From the NCBI GenBank assembly GCA_038496675.1, contig CM076668.1, positions 16,688,768 through 16,752,767 on the forward strand: a stretch of 64,000 bases of DNA. Reading direction: 5' to 3'. The stretch is from Rachycentron canadum (Eukaryota; Chordata; Actinopteri; Carangiformes; Rachycentridae). A program made the translations under genes and the position numbers. Below are positions 1 through 12,700 of the stretch, piece after piece; position 1 is the stretch's first letter; each line of letters starts with the position of its first letter. The notes below the pieces were generated by a model, which ran no database searches, had not been told where the DNA came from, and was given only the letters and a program-made list of their open reading frames with translations.

Positions 1-302
1 CCACCTGGACCCATCATCCAGTCTTGCAGGATTTGGTTTCTCTGAGTGTTTTACCTGAAATCTGTTATATTTTAATTGGTTCACTCAGAAAACAGTCAGC
101 CAATCAGAAGAGAGGATCTGAGCTTCTCTTCTGATTGGCTGACCGACTTGTTGTTACTAGAGCTCCAGAGAGAAGCCTGAGAGAAGAGACGTCAAACTTC
201 ATTGAGATGGTTTTTGGTTCTTAAAACCACAATTATATCTTCTTATGGATATCAACATTTCAAATAAAACAGAGGACAGGTGTAAGATATGGGACCTTTA
301 AT
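1..302 (+). repeat. Dispersed repeat family A, copy 1 (truncated by window edge)
   Basis: This aligns with 61,970-62,252 on the same strand and, in reverse orientation, with 63,435-63,830. It contains a hairpin: arms 98-112 and 126-140 are perfect 15-bp reverse complements based on AGCCAATCAG/CTGATTGGCT. It ends in TATGGGACCTTTAA. It lies in an ank3 intron and has no coding potential. It resembles a non-autonomous DNA element or SINE-like repeat; the class is not determined. Confidence 0.75.
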
Positions 303-1073
303 ACTGTTTTTCTACAACATTATATACTCCTTAACTCCTAGTTATACCTGTGTAATCTAATGGCAGCTGAAGAAACTGCCATAAATTCTGCTTTTATGAT
401 CCCTACAGTGTAGATTATAGTGTTTTACATAGATTTACAGGTGAGATGCATAAAATACCAACTGTGAACATTCTTTTCAATGATTTCCCAAAGGGATAAT
501 CAATGAATATAGTTCCTCTGATACCTCCACTGTGTGTATTTTATTTTGCTCTATTCTACTCTGAGTGGCCTTAAGAAAACAACCGGTCCTCAGGCTAGAC
601 TATGCTCATCCTTCTCTCTTGTGTTGCCACCATGCCTTGTTTAAGTAAGGGCTGCGCAGCTTTCTCCTCCCACTCCTCAGTCCATTTCATCTGTCTTGTC
701 ACATCATGCCAGGCCATGACATGCACTCTGAATGTCCCATCAAACTGCAGCACTGCCATAGCTTATTATCAACCAACAGTGTCACCACCAGAGTCACAGT
801 TCTGTCATACCTTTCACGGTGTCTTTCTGTGTTCTTCAATGTTCCTGATTCATATTTGTCTGTATTTGTAGAATTTAAGAAAAGACTTTATTTGTGTTGT
901 TACCTTGAATATGAATAAAGGACAACTATATGATGTTCTTGTCATAATTTGTGTCACTTTCACAAAATTCGCATCATTGGTTTGAGGATGAACTAAACGG
1001 TCTGGTAAAGTAGAATTGTTTTGTTTTTGTTTACTTGTTACCAACCATATCTTCATGACATGTACCTCACCAG

Positions 1074-4000
1074 GCCTGTGATAGTGGAGATCCCTCACTT
1101 TGGCTCGATGCGGGGTCAGGAGCGAGAGCTGATCCTCCTGCGCAGTGACAACGGAGAGATCTGGAAGGAGCATCTGTACGACTGTAAGACCGATGACCTC
1201 AACCAGCTCCTCAATGGGATGGATGAAGGTAAACCATAATGTTAAGTTAATGGAGGTGCAGGATGGTGCATTGCAGAGTCTTTAGTGACACATTATTAAT
1301 AGTGAATTAACAGATATTTTTGTAACATGTTACATTTGATGTTACATTACCCACATAAACCAGTAGTGTTTAGCATTTACTCCTTTTTTACAATTACAGT
1401 GAATAATAACAATAACAACAAATTCATAGAGCATGTTTTCAGTGTTATGCCGCTGTAACAGAAACTAGTTAATTATTTAAAGGTAATTAAGATGCCTGGA
1501 ATACAGTGAGAGTACTTTTCTGGATTCTGAGGGTAGTAGAAGTAATTGGCAACTTAGGCTCATGGGTACTTTAGTGTTTAAATCCCACTATACTGTGTCT
1601 TTGTGTGAAGATATCACTTAAAGAAAACTCATAAACATATTTTCCTCCCCTGAAGAGCTGGACAGTCCTGAGGAGTTGGAGAGGAAGAGGATCTGCCGCA
1701 TCATCACCAAGGACTTTCCACAGTACTTTGCCGTAGTGTCTCGGATCAGACAGGAGACCAATCAGATGGGACCAGAGGGCGGGACTCTGTGCAGCCGCAG
1801 CGTCCCACTGGTACAGGCCTCCTTTCCTGAGGGGGCGTTAACCAAGAAGATCAAGGTTGGACTCCAGGTGAGTTGGGTGTTAGATAAAGAAAATTTCTTT
1901 ATCTTTTCTGTAAGTTGTGTAGCAGTCAGTAGTCACATTAGCATTAGCATTAGTAGCAGCTGTCGTGGCTGTAGTTGTTAGTGTTATTATTTTACATTAC
2001 ATTAGCATTAGCAGAGTAGTTGTAGAATATTAGCATTCATAGCAGTTGTAGTTAGTAGTCATTAAGTTGTGGTAGTATTACCATTAGCATTTGTAGAATC
2101 ACTAGTTCTGAGTTGTAGCATAGCATCAGTAGCAGTAATGTAAGAGGTAGTTTCAGTATAGAAGTAGCAGTGAACATCAACAGTATTGTTAGCAGTCGTG
2201 TTAGCAGTTAGCACAAACACACATCACAGTGACTCTTCTCGTCCAGGCCCAGCCGGTACCTAGTGAGACAGTGAAGAAAATCCTTGGTAACCGAGCAACC
2301 TTCAGCCCCATCGTTACCGTGGAGCCCAGGAGACGGAAGTTCCACAAGCCCATCACCATGACAATCCCAGTCCCGCCCCTCTCGGGGGAGGGGCTTACCA
2401 ACGGGTACAAAGGAGACTGCACTCCCTGCCTCCGCCTGCTCTGCAGCATCACAGGTGTGTGAGAGTGTTGACAGATTATTTTTAGGGCTTAAGAGTGAAG
2501 ACATTTTGGAAAGATTGGACATTTTAGCCAAAAGGATGTTTTACAGTTATAATTCGGTTTCAGTTAGTCCAACTGAAATGAAATGGCATTTTTACTGCCT
2601 ACCACCACTGCGCAACATACATAGCTGCTCTCTCTTGTGTTTTCCCTTGACAAAAAAATCAGAAACCTCAGTCTTTACTGTTCAATACTGCTAACAACAA
2701 ACTGTCTGTCCATTACTTGTAACTACAGCACAAATTTGTATACACTGGTTCCCTGTGGTGTAAGTCTGGCAAGCCTGCCTGCTGCTGTCAATCAAACGCC
2801 AACTCCTCTCTCCCACTGGCTTAGATGTAAAGAAACATGTCTGATATTTTCCCTTTTTCCTCCATTTAATATTAAAAAACTATTAATGATACATTCACAA
2901 AACACATTAACATTACTTTTTACTTCAGAAGGGGAAGACTAAATGCAATTGGACTTTAAAGTTTTAATTAGGATAAGTTGGTGTGGTTGGGATTAAGAGA
3001 TGGGGATACATTAGGACAACATCATAATGTGAACAAAGTATTTTTAATGTCTTAACACATGTCTGGAGGTCATCAAACTAATACTAGTTGCTCTATTTGT
3101 GCAAAATAGACCATAAATCATAAATCAGACACAATTTTCTATTTAACCTTTAACTTTACCCTTAAACCTATTTAATCCTATTTTATGTCCCCTCTAAGGT
3201 GCCTGTCCATGTTTCCTGGACATTAGACATTAAAAATCTGATCACATGAAAATAATCTTCAGGATGTTTGATGTTACCCGTATGACTGTCTACCAGGTGG
3301 TACGTCCCCAGCACAGTGGGAAGACATCACAGGCACAACTCCTCTCACCTTCGTCAACGACTGCGTCTCCTTCACCACCAATGTTTCTGCCAGGTGAGTT
3401 ACACGACAGGCTAGCGATTCTGACTGAGGCTGTTCTGTTTGTTTTTGTGTCTAAAATAGTTATCATTTGTCACTCGTGCAGGTTCTGGTTAGCAGACTGC
3501 CACCAGATCCCAGAGACGGTGGCTCTGGCCACACAGCTGTACAGGGAGCTGATCTGCGTGCCCTACATGGCCAAATTTGTGGTGTTTGCTAAGATGAATG
3601 ACCCGGTGGAGTCCAGACTGAGGTGCTTCTGTATGACGGACGACAAGGTGGACAAGACCCTGGAGCAGCAGGAAAACTTTGAGGAGGTGGCCAGGAGCAA
3701 AGATATAGAGGTACATATTTGTGTTTGATTCATTATTTGTTTAGTATCGATTCTATTTCTGTCAAAATACGAGGTTTATGGATTTTGAATCTTGATGCAA
3801 AATTAATTCTAATGAAGCTCCCTCTCTCTCCAATGACAATTAGAGGGACTTCTTTTTAGGGATAACTTGCAGGAGAGTTTTTACCACTCACGCTATATTA
3901 AATGCTTTCATCATCCACTGACTGGTACTTTCTGGAGGGTACTCATATTTATTTTCAGAAGAAATTGTAATTTTATTGTCCTGAAGCTATGTTACTGCGT

Positions 4001-6747
4001 TGGGAAATGTGGTGCAGTAGAGGAGAAAAGTTGCTGAAGAAATGATGACTAAATGAGTACCAACGCCAAAAAAAGGAAAATGAAAACAATAAAACAAGTT
4101 TAAAGTATAATAAATACAGTTTTATTTTATGAACAGATTGTTACAATTATAAAGTTTTATATTTCATTTTGCAGTTCATGATTAGCTAACTCTCATATTT
4201 TGTTAATTGTTAACTGTCGAGGTTTAGATGTAGATTTCGGGCCCTTGTCCTTATCCTACATGCCAGCTCAAAGCCCTGCATATCAGCCATGTGCCACATC
4301 CTGATCATGAATATAATTCTAATGCTAATTTTACAATTCACATTTGGTTGTTGATTGAAAGCTGCTCTTACTCTGCCTCTGTGCTCTCTCAGGTTCTGGA
4401 GGGCAGGCCCATCTATGTGGACTGCTATGGAAACTTGGCTCCTCTGGCCAAAGCTGGTCAGCAGTTAGTTCTTAACTTCTACGCCTTCAAGGAGAACCGT
4501 TTGCCCTTCTGCGTCAAGGTACTCCAACATGCACTCTGTCACCACCATCCTTCTCAGGGTGGTACGTGGAGTTTGATCTTTAAAACAACATGGTGAAAAA
4601 CTTGCTGAAAGACACGAAAATAACATCTAGTGTTATGAAAGAGAGTTGGGGACAAGACAAACTTGTGGAGAAAAGTAGCAGCAAGTACAAGTTTGGTGCT
4701 ATAACATTATGCTAAGTCCTGACTGTTTTGGCTCTATTTTTCCTTTGCTGCCCTACTCTTCACACACTAGCTTTCAATACGGTGAACCCAGTCCACAGGT
4801 CATGACCTAGTTCCCTTCACCACTGCTACATAGCCTCACATCAATGATTGACCCATTAACTTCACTTTATCCATAATCAATCCTCTTGCATCATCTGTTA
4901 TTGTGAAAACTATCCTTGCTTTGAGTGTGTGGATCAGTTTATCACAGTGTGACACAATGTGTCAAAACAAAATCGTAGAAACTTTCTTAGCAAGGTCTCA
5001 TGTGCTTTTTGGTGGCATCTTGTGGAAATGAGGTTTTTATCCATGCTATGACACTCTAAGTTTAATCTTAAAGGAGCTAATTCTTTGACACAGTGCCAAC
5101 ACTGCATATAAAAATGTGTTTTAATATAACCCGGCATCACCTCAATGCTACGTCACCTCCTGGTGTAGGTGTAAGGACCTCTTCTTCTTCTACTCCCGAC
5201 TACGCTGTACATGAAAATATAACTCCACATTTTGATAAGTGGCAGAATTCCTATGTAATATACACTCCAAAAAAAAAATAGTTACTGATTATTTTCAGTG
5301 GATCAACTAATCAGCAGTGACTGCCGCCTTATAAAGGAATGAGGTACATAAAGAAGCAATCTTCTCCCTCCAGGTGAGAGACCCGAGTCAGGAGCCCTGC
5401 GGTCGTCTCACTTTCCTTAAAGAGTGTAAAACCACGAAAGGCCTTCCGCAAACCGCTGTGTGCAACCTGAACATCACACTTCCTGCAGTGAAAAAGGTAA
5501 GGTAGCGCGAAGCCACCATTCTCTGTCGTCACCTCCATAACCATACTCATGGTCAGGGTAGTTTCGGCCCCAATAACACTGATAGCTGACAGACAGAGAA
5601 AGACTTTGGCCAAACTGCCGCCACTGTGTCTTTTATCTGTTTCAAGCTTCTCTCTACGTATATCGATGGTTATCGATGCAGTGGATGCGTGTCATTGGCT
5701 GTTTCATTATGTTCCTACCTACCTTTTGATTTGGATGACATGCTTTTGGCTGAGGGCTTTTGTGCTGAAGGCTTTTTTTCATTATCAGGCTGGCTTTTGT
5801 AGCTTGAGTTTGCTGTTTTTGCTTCTGAGTGTTGGCGCTTTATATATTTCTTTTCTTTTTTTTTTTGGTGTTTGTTTGGTCTGTGTTTTTTATTTTGCTA
5901 AGTTTGCTAAAGTGGCTTCTCTTCTGAGTTGGAGCTTCTGTCACTCACTCCTTTTTCACACCCTGATGTTTCTTTTCCCCCTGCTTTCCATGTTACGTTA
6001 CTCCCCCCGTTTCTGCAATGCATCTTGGGAACCAGGAAATGGAGTCAGATGCCGAGGATGAGGTAAATTACACCCTGCCCACCATGTGCTGTCCTCTGCG
6101 CTAGATCTGTAGTGGCCCTGCTCTGCTCATCATAGCCTTATTCTCTCCGCTTCTACAAGGGCAATAAAAGCTTTCCTTCTTCAAAGCAACCTTTAGCTGC
6201 TTAGTTTTGCATGATATATTGTAGCTATGAAAAGATATCTGTTTTATGTCCAATCCTTACTCTTTGCGCTCTATAGTATTTGATATAAGTGGCTTTGGAG
6301 TTTAGATATACTTACATTATTCTTCAGTCAATTTTAACCTTATTAACATTAAACTAATTATTTGTACTTTTAAGCACCTATAAGGTAGAGTATGTAGCCA
6401 TAACTCAAGCTAATTTGCTTAGCTTGGCAACATTTACAGTAAGCACTAAAAAAACTAAAGATTATAGTGCAGTGATGCTCTTAAAGGAGAATTTGCTGCC
6501 ATTTTATACAACTGTTTAAAATGGGCTTTGTTCTTATGTTAATACCAACTAATGCAGACTATTGGGTTTGCTTTATAAGGTCCAAATGGTGCTCATTTGG
6601 CAACACTATACGCTGTAGGGTGACCTAGAACTGATAGGATTTTGTGTTGTTTGCTATTGTTGCAGACTGAAAAGCCAGAGCGACGTCATACCTTTGCATC
6701 CCTAGCCTTACGTAAGCGCTACAGCTATCTGGCCGAGCCTGCACTGA
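1074..6747 (+). other. ank3: ank3 ZU5-C/UPA spectrin-binding module, nine exons
   Basis: Exon 1074-1228 finishes ZU5-N (PVIVEIPHFGSMRGQERELI). Exons 1656-1867 and 2247-2454 encode ZU5-C (GPEGGTL, FPEGALTKKIKVGLQ, ATFSPIVTVEPRRRKFHKPI). Exons 3297-3393 through 5374-5496 encode UPA (SPAQWEDITGTTPLTFVND, ICVPYMAKFVVFAK, RCFCMTDDKVDKTLEQQENF, NLNITLP). In ankyrins the ZZU supramodule binds beta-spectrin. Two short exons follow: a 27-bp microexon (6036-6062, nine codons, acidic) and 6666-6747, which carries SLALRKRYSYL, the linker that leads into the giant exon. All introns are GT-AG. Confidence 0.93.
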
Positions 6748-9700
6748 GTGAGTTTGACATTTTCACTAACAAAACCCTTTGATGATTAATAACAATGCCA
6801 ATTTTAGTGGATAAGTTAGTTTACAGTATTAAAATTTTTAATCAACTTGTAAATTGCGTTAACAATATGTAGATAGATGTGACTTACTCATTGTAATAAA
6901 TGCATATTTCTCATCCTACATAACTTGCACTGTCCACATGCTTGATTACAACATGGTACATATTTTTGCATGGGTCAATGAGTGGTTTTTAAGTTTTTGT
7001 GCCTTGCTTGCTCACGTTGTGAGTTGTACTTTTTCTGGGTTTGTTTCCACTGCTGAGTTGTAGATGTGAAAATGCAGCAACATCGAAATTTTTCTTTGAC
7101 TTCCCAACACAATGTGAATTGGCATTTTGGAAGGAGGTCAAAGCAAAATTTTATTTGTTTTTCATTTGTCCCTTCTGACTTTAAAGCTCTTTTTGGCTTT
7201 GTGATGATGTAGCAGCTTTTTCGTGGGACAAAATGCATGGTAGGAGGTCTTGAGTTTGGCTTTCTTTCAGGTGTGTCTTTTCAGTTTTTCTCACACTCTG
7301 CTTGTCACCAATTCTTATCGAGCTTGCATGACAAAATGGGAAACACATTTTGTCATATTTTGTTTGTTACGTAATAAACGGAAAATGGAAACTTCTGCAG
7401 CCCATGGCTCTATTGTATCATAGTGTCTTTGGGGAATCTTTTGTTATGTAATTTTTGGACCAAACAGATAAAAGGCACTTTCAAAAGCGGATTGAAATTA
7501 GAGCCAGAACCCAGACAATGATTTTAGAGCATCTGAAGTCCAAAGAGTGAAGTTGTTTTGTGTTATTCCTGGTGCATTTGTCTCGCCATTTTTCTGTCAG
7601 TAATTAGTCTACGCCATTGTCTCTGAAAATTTTACTTTGCTGCTGAATGTGCTTCATTCAGTTTATTCATTATGTTGTTGTTGCTGTTGTTGTTCTTTGT
7701 GTCATCTTCCAATCCCGAATCACACGGGAGCACAACTGTTTCTTTTCATCCATCTTCAATCAGTATTCAAATATCTTATCTCAGCACTTCATAAAACTGC
7801 TGTTTTTCCTGCCTTGATGCCAGGACTGCGTCACTGACCAACTCTTCCTCCTCTGATCTCTTCTTTTTTCACATTTTTTTCTTACTTTCCCTTCCCCAAC
7901 ATAATTTTCTGTTGCCTTTATTATTCCACATCATTTTGATTATTTTTTCCATTCCTTCTTCACCATTATTTCTATAAATTCATCTGAAGAAACAGCAGTT
8001 GAGCGAAGCACAGCAGCAAGAACACTGCCTGCTGGTTACCCTCACAAACCTGTCTTTCCAACCAGACCTTACCCACCATGGTCGACTGCTCCTATTACCG
8101 TCCCTGGCCAAACAAGGCCCGGAGTGGGGGGTTCCCTCACCACTACCGATTCACCGGCAGGCTCACCAGCTGCTTCTCCATTGAAATCTCCCTGGACCCT
8201 CTCCTCCCCGTCACCTGCATGCCCTACAACTATCAAATCCACCCTCGGAGCTCCATCACCAGCACCTACCTTATCATCCCCGGTTAAATCTGTTAGTGAC
8301 ATAGTGTCCTCATCCCCCATCAGGTCTTACAGGACTATGCCCTCACCCATTAAAACCGTTGTCCAGCAGGGTCAATACCCTGTCCAGGGATCTGCTAGCC
8401 TTGTGTCCTCTGGAAGCCCATGTAAACCTGCCACAGATCCAGCATCAATCAAGAACCTTGCTTCGGCTTACACCTCAAGGACTTCCCCACTTCATTCAAT
8501 ATCCAATGGTCCTGTGCCAGAGAGGCCCTCAGCTCCTATTACTACTCCAGCATCACCAAAGACACCGTACAACATGTACAACGCTAATCTGCCTTTTAAA
8601 TCTACCCTTGGGCCAACTGTTGTGACAGATGCAGTGGCACCTAACATTCCCTCTGGTAAAAGCATCTCTAGCCTATCCTCTTTGAAAACCTCTGTAGATT
8701 CAACGCTCTCATCCCGAGGAGGGAGAACATCCCTCTCGTCTCTCTCTTCGACTGGGCAGACAACCATTCCTTCCTCAGAATTGTCCACGATGAATGGATC
8801 GGTCTCACCTGTAAAATATCCATCCTCCTCTTCCACGCCATCCTCCCCTACTTCTCGGCTTCTCTCTGAGAGGAGTAGCAGCCTTCAGGAGAGGATTCAG
8901 GCAACCACCCAGGCAGCAACCTCTGGTGTCAGTGCTGCCATAAATGAAGCTATAGACTCATACTCTGTCTCGGGCTATGGCACTCTTAAATCTCTGTCCT
9001 CCTCACGTAGATCTGCAACAGCAACCTCTGCTTACGGCTCCATGAGATCTGTAGTTACTTCCTCCAGCTCAGCACTTTCATCTAATACAGTGACGGTACC
9101 TGTGTTTTCATTAGTAAACGTTGTCCCAGAGACGCCTGTCAAACCAGGGCCAGGGTCTCTCAAAATGGCTCTGCCTGACTCCCCTCGTCCCACATCCTCA
9201 TCATCTTCCTCGCTGTCTTCTTGTGTTACAGCCACAAAAATAAAGTCCCAATTGAAATCCCCCCCATTTATCACGCCGTCTGTCATCCACCCAACGGCAG
9301 CTTCTAACCAGGAGATACTAAAAGATGTAGCAGACATGAAAGAGGATCTGATCAGGATGTCAGCTATCCTACAGACAGACACACAGACAGCAGCCAAAAC
9401 TGTGCAAACATCAAATACTGGCACTCCTAAAGAGACTAAGTTAGAGGATGAAGAGCCATTTACTCTAGTAGAGAAAGTGAAAGAGGATTTAGTGAAAGTC
9501 AGTGAAATATTACAGAAAGATATCGTGGGTGAAGGTAAGACCATTGCAGATAAAGAAAGAGCCTCAGAGGATGAATGGGAAGAATTTTCAAAAGATGAGA
9601 TCGAAGAGGCACAAAGAAATGCCCTCACAGACTATTACCCACCGTTTGAGGAAAACACGCTGCTTCTCAAGCACCAATCCATGTCAAGCAAAGACTTAGA

Positions 9701-12700
9701 GTTAGCTAAGGTAGTAGATTTTTTAACAAATGACATTGGCGCTAACTCTCTCTCAAAAATGACAGATTTGAAATCTAAGTACGAGGAGGTGGCAAAAATA
9801 GAAGGGGAGGAGAAACAGAAACGTGTTCTTAAACCATCTATGTCGATACAGGAACACAAACTCAAAATGCCTCCACCAGTTTCAGGCATGCTGAGGTCTC
9901 CCTCGGAAAAGGACCTAAGCAAACTTGCTGAGTCGTATCAGGGGTCAGAGACTATTTTGGAATCACCCGAGGACCTGTCACATGAGCAGGATAAGAGCCC
10001 CTTGTCAGACAGTGGGTTTGAGACCAGGAGTGAAAAGACACCCTCTGCTCCTCAGAGTGCAGAGAGCACAGGACCTAAGCCTTTATTCACAGATTCACCC
10101 ATCCCTCCCTGTGTGACTGAGACCAGGACTGAAGTGGTCCACATTAGGAGCTATGAGCAGCCGGACGATCCTTCTGAGCCTCTATTCATGGAGGAGGCAG
10201 CACCTGCCCCTCCTTCTATAGAGCCAGATCCAGCTTCAATAAGCTCTACCAAAGCCCTACAGATGAAAATCCCAGAAGAGGACTCCATGATGAACAAAAG
10301 TGTGTGTCTTAAAGAGGAAACTCATATTACTACTACCACTAGAATGGTCTATCACAAGCCCCAACTTACCGATGGTGCAGAGATGATAGAGGAAGCCATG
10401 TCAGTCAGAGATATCATGAAAGCTTTCCAGTCAGGTAGGGACCCATCTAAAGAACTGGCAGGTCTGTTTGAACACAAGGCATGCCAGGATTCTGTCAAAG
10501 GTGATGAGCTGACTCCTAGATTTCTAGACAGAGACATTAAATCCAAACCCAAAGTTGAAAGGATAATTGAAGTTCATATCGAAAAGGGCCACAGCACAAC
10601 AGAGCCAACTGAGGTTATTATCAGGGAAACCAAAAAACACCCCGAGCTTTACGTCTACAAAGGTGACCGTGGAATTAGGGAACTTACTGATTACGATGAG
10701 GCCCAACAGGAAGAAGAGGAGCTTACTGCCGAGGAATCCCTGCCCTCCTTCCTGGAAACCTCTCGCGTTAACACCCCTGTGTCACAGGAGGAAGACAGCC
10801 GCCCAAGTTCTGCTCAACTGATAGCAGATGATTCATATAAAGCCCTGAAGCTATTGAGCCAGCACTCCATTGAGTACTGTGATGACGAGCTGTCAGATAT
10901 CAGAGGCGAGTCGTATAGGTTTGCTGAGAAAATGCTTCTATCAGAGAAATTAGATGCGTCTTCGCTGTCTCACTCTGACACAGAGGATTCAGCAATGGTG
11001 ACTGACAAAAACCGCCAAGAGAGCGGTAGCCGTAGCACCGAGAGCATGGGTCAGCAGCAAGGAAGCCCCAAACGAGAGTTTGTCTCTAAGTCATCAAAAG
11101 ATGGGTCCCCTAAATCTGGTAAATACTTACACAGGGATGAACCATCTCCGTTTGATAAAGTGACAGTGCTCCATTACTCCACAGAACAGGGCAGCCCCAA
11201 ACATGCCGTTTGGATGAGATTTACAGAGGATAAACATGACAGAAGCAGGGATAAGCTCCTTTATGAGGATAGGGTGGACCAAACTGTAAAGGAAGCTGAA
11301 GAAAAACTCAGTGAGGTATCTCAGTTCTTCCGTGACAAAACAGAGAAGCTCAATGACGAGCTGCAGTCCCCTGAGAAAAAGCCTATGAGACGAGAGCCAA
11401 AGGAACCCAGATCCTGGCCTAGCTCAGCCTGCAGTAGCCCAGAGAAAACACAGCAGAAACCTAAGGCAGGAGAAGAGGGGGTCAGTAAAAGCAAACTCAG
11501 GGAGCCTTCAGTTGGTAAAATGTTTGGGACCACCACAACAACTGAAAAGAAAAGCTCTAGCTTACCAAGCAGCCCCCAGAAAAGCATTATCTCTCAGACC
11601 AGTGATGATAAAACTAAAAATCTAATTAAGACCAGTGAATCTGCACCTTCTTCTCCCGCTCATGTAAAATCAACATCCAAAGTCAGTGCTGTCAGGATGA
11701 AGTTTGAATCTGAGGCTCAGAAACAAAGTCAGTCTAGTCCAACTAAAATTCCTCCTCCTGTGCAGCCGAAACCATCGATAAAGAAATTACAGGAGAGCAA
11801 ACTTCCTGTTTATCAGTTTTTTGCAGGAGGAAAAGCGTCAAAAGTATCTGAAACATCAGAGGAGGAAAGCTTGAAAAAGGATGTTGAGACAGACAGCAGT
11901 AAACCTGTTGTGATATCATCAACACCTAAAGATATAGGAGAAAAACTGCTTAACAAAAACATCCCAGAGGCCGCTGTACAAAGACCCACTCGTGAAACTG
12001 AGACTGACAAAGCAACTGCTAAAGGGAAAGATATCCATTCCAGTGTTACTCAGGAAATTAAAGAAAGCAATAAAGTTCAGACAACTATTGTTCACGACAC
12101 TGTTAGAGTACTAGAGAAAGATAGTGATGTTAAAAAATACCAACAAATCACAAAAAGTGAATCTGCTTCCAAAGAGGTAATAACTGAGCTGGCCAAAAAA
12201 GTTGGCGAGGAACCACTAAACAAAAATCTCAGAAAAAAGACAGAATCTCAAATTCCTGTCAGATCAGTATCCTCTACTTTAGATAATGACCTCACAAAGA
12301 AGCAGACATTAACTAAACCTTCACAGATACCTACACTATCTAGAAGCAACATACAGATGAGCCTTGAGACAACTCCACCAAAAACAGACGAAAATCGAAC
12401 CTTTGAAATTCTAGATAATGCACCCAAAGATTCGAATTCCAATAATCTTCCTAGTCCTAGAGAAATGTTGGAGAATGTCATAACGCCTTCAGCTGCTACA
12501 GCGACCAAAGAGAACTTCAAGGGCATCAAAACATTACCTGTTTATGTCAGTGTCCAGGTGGGCAGACAGGCAGAGAGGGAGGCCAAAGGAGCACTGTACA
12601 CAGTCAAACAGAAATCAAACTCAGCACTTAGCCCCATAAGCCCAGATGATGACACACTTGAACAGGTGTCTTTCATAGACAGCTCAGGGAAAAGCCCCCT

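Noticed and set aside
5549..6061. 170-codon open frame overlapping an ank3 intron and microexon
   Set aside because: T-rich low-complexity sequence; only the last 27 bp are exon and the reading frame is not that of ank3.
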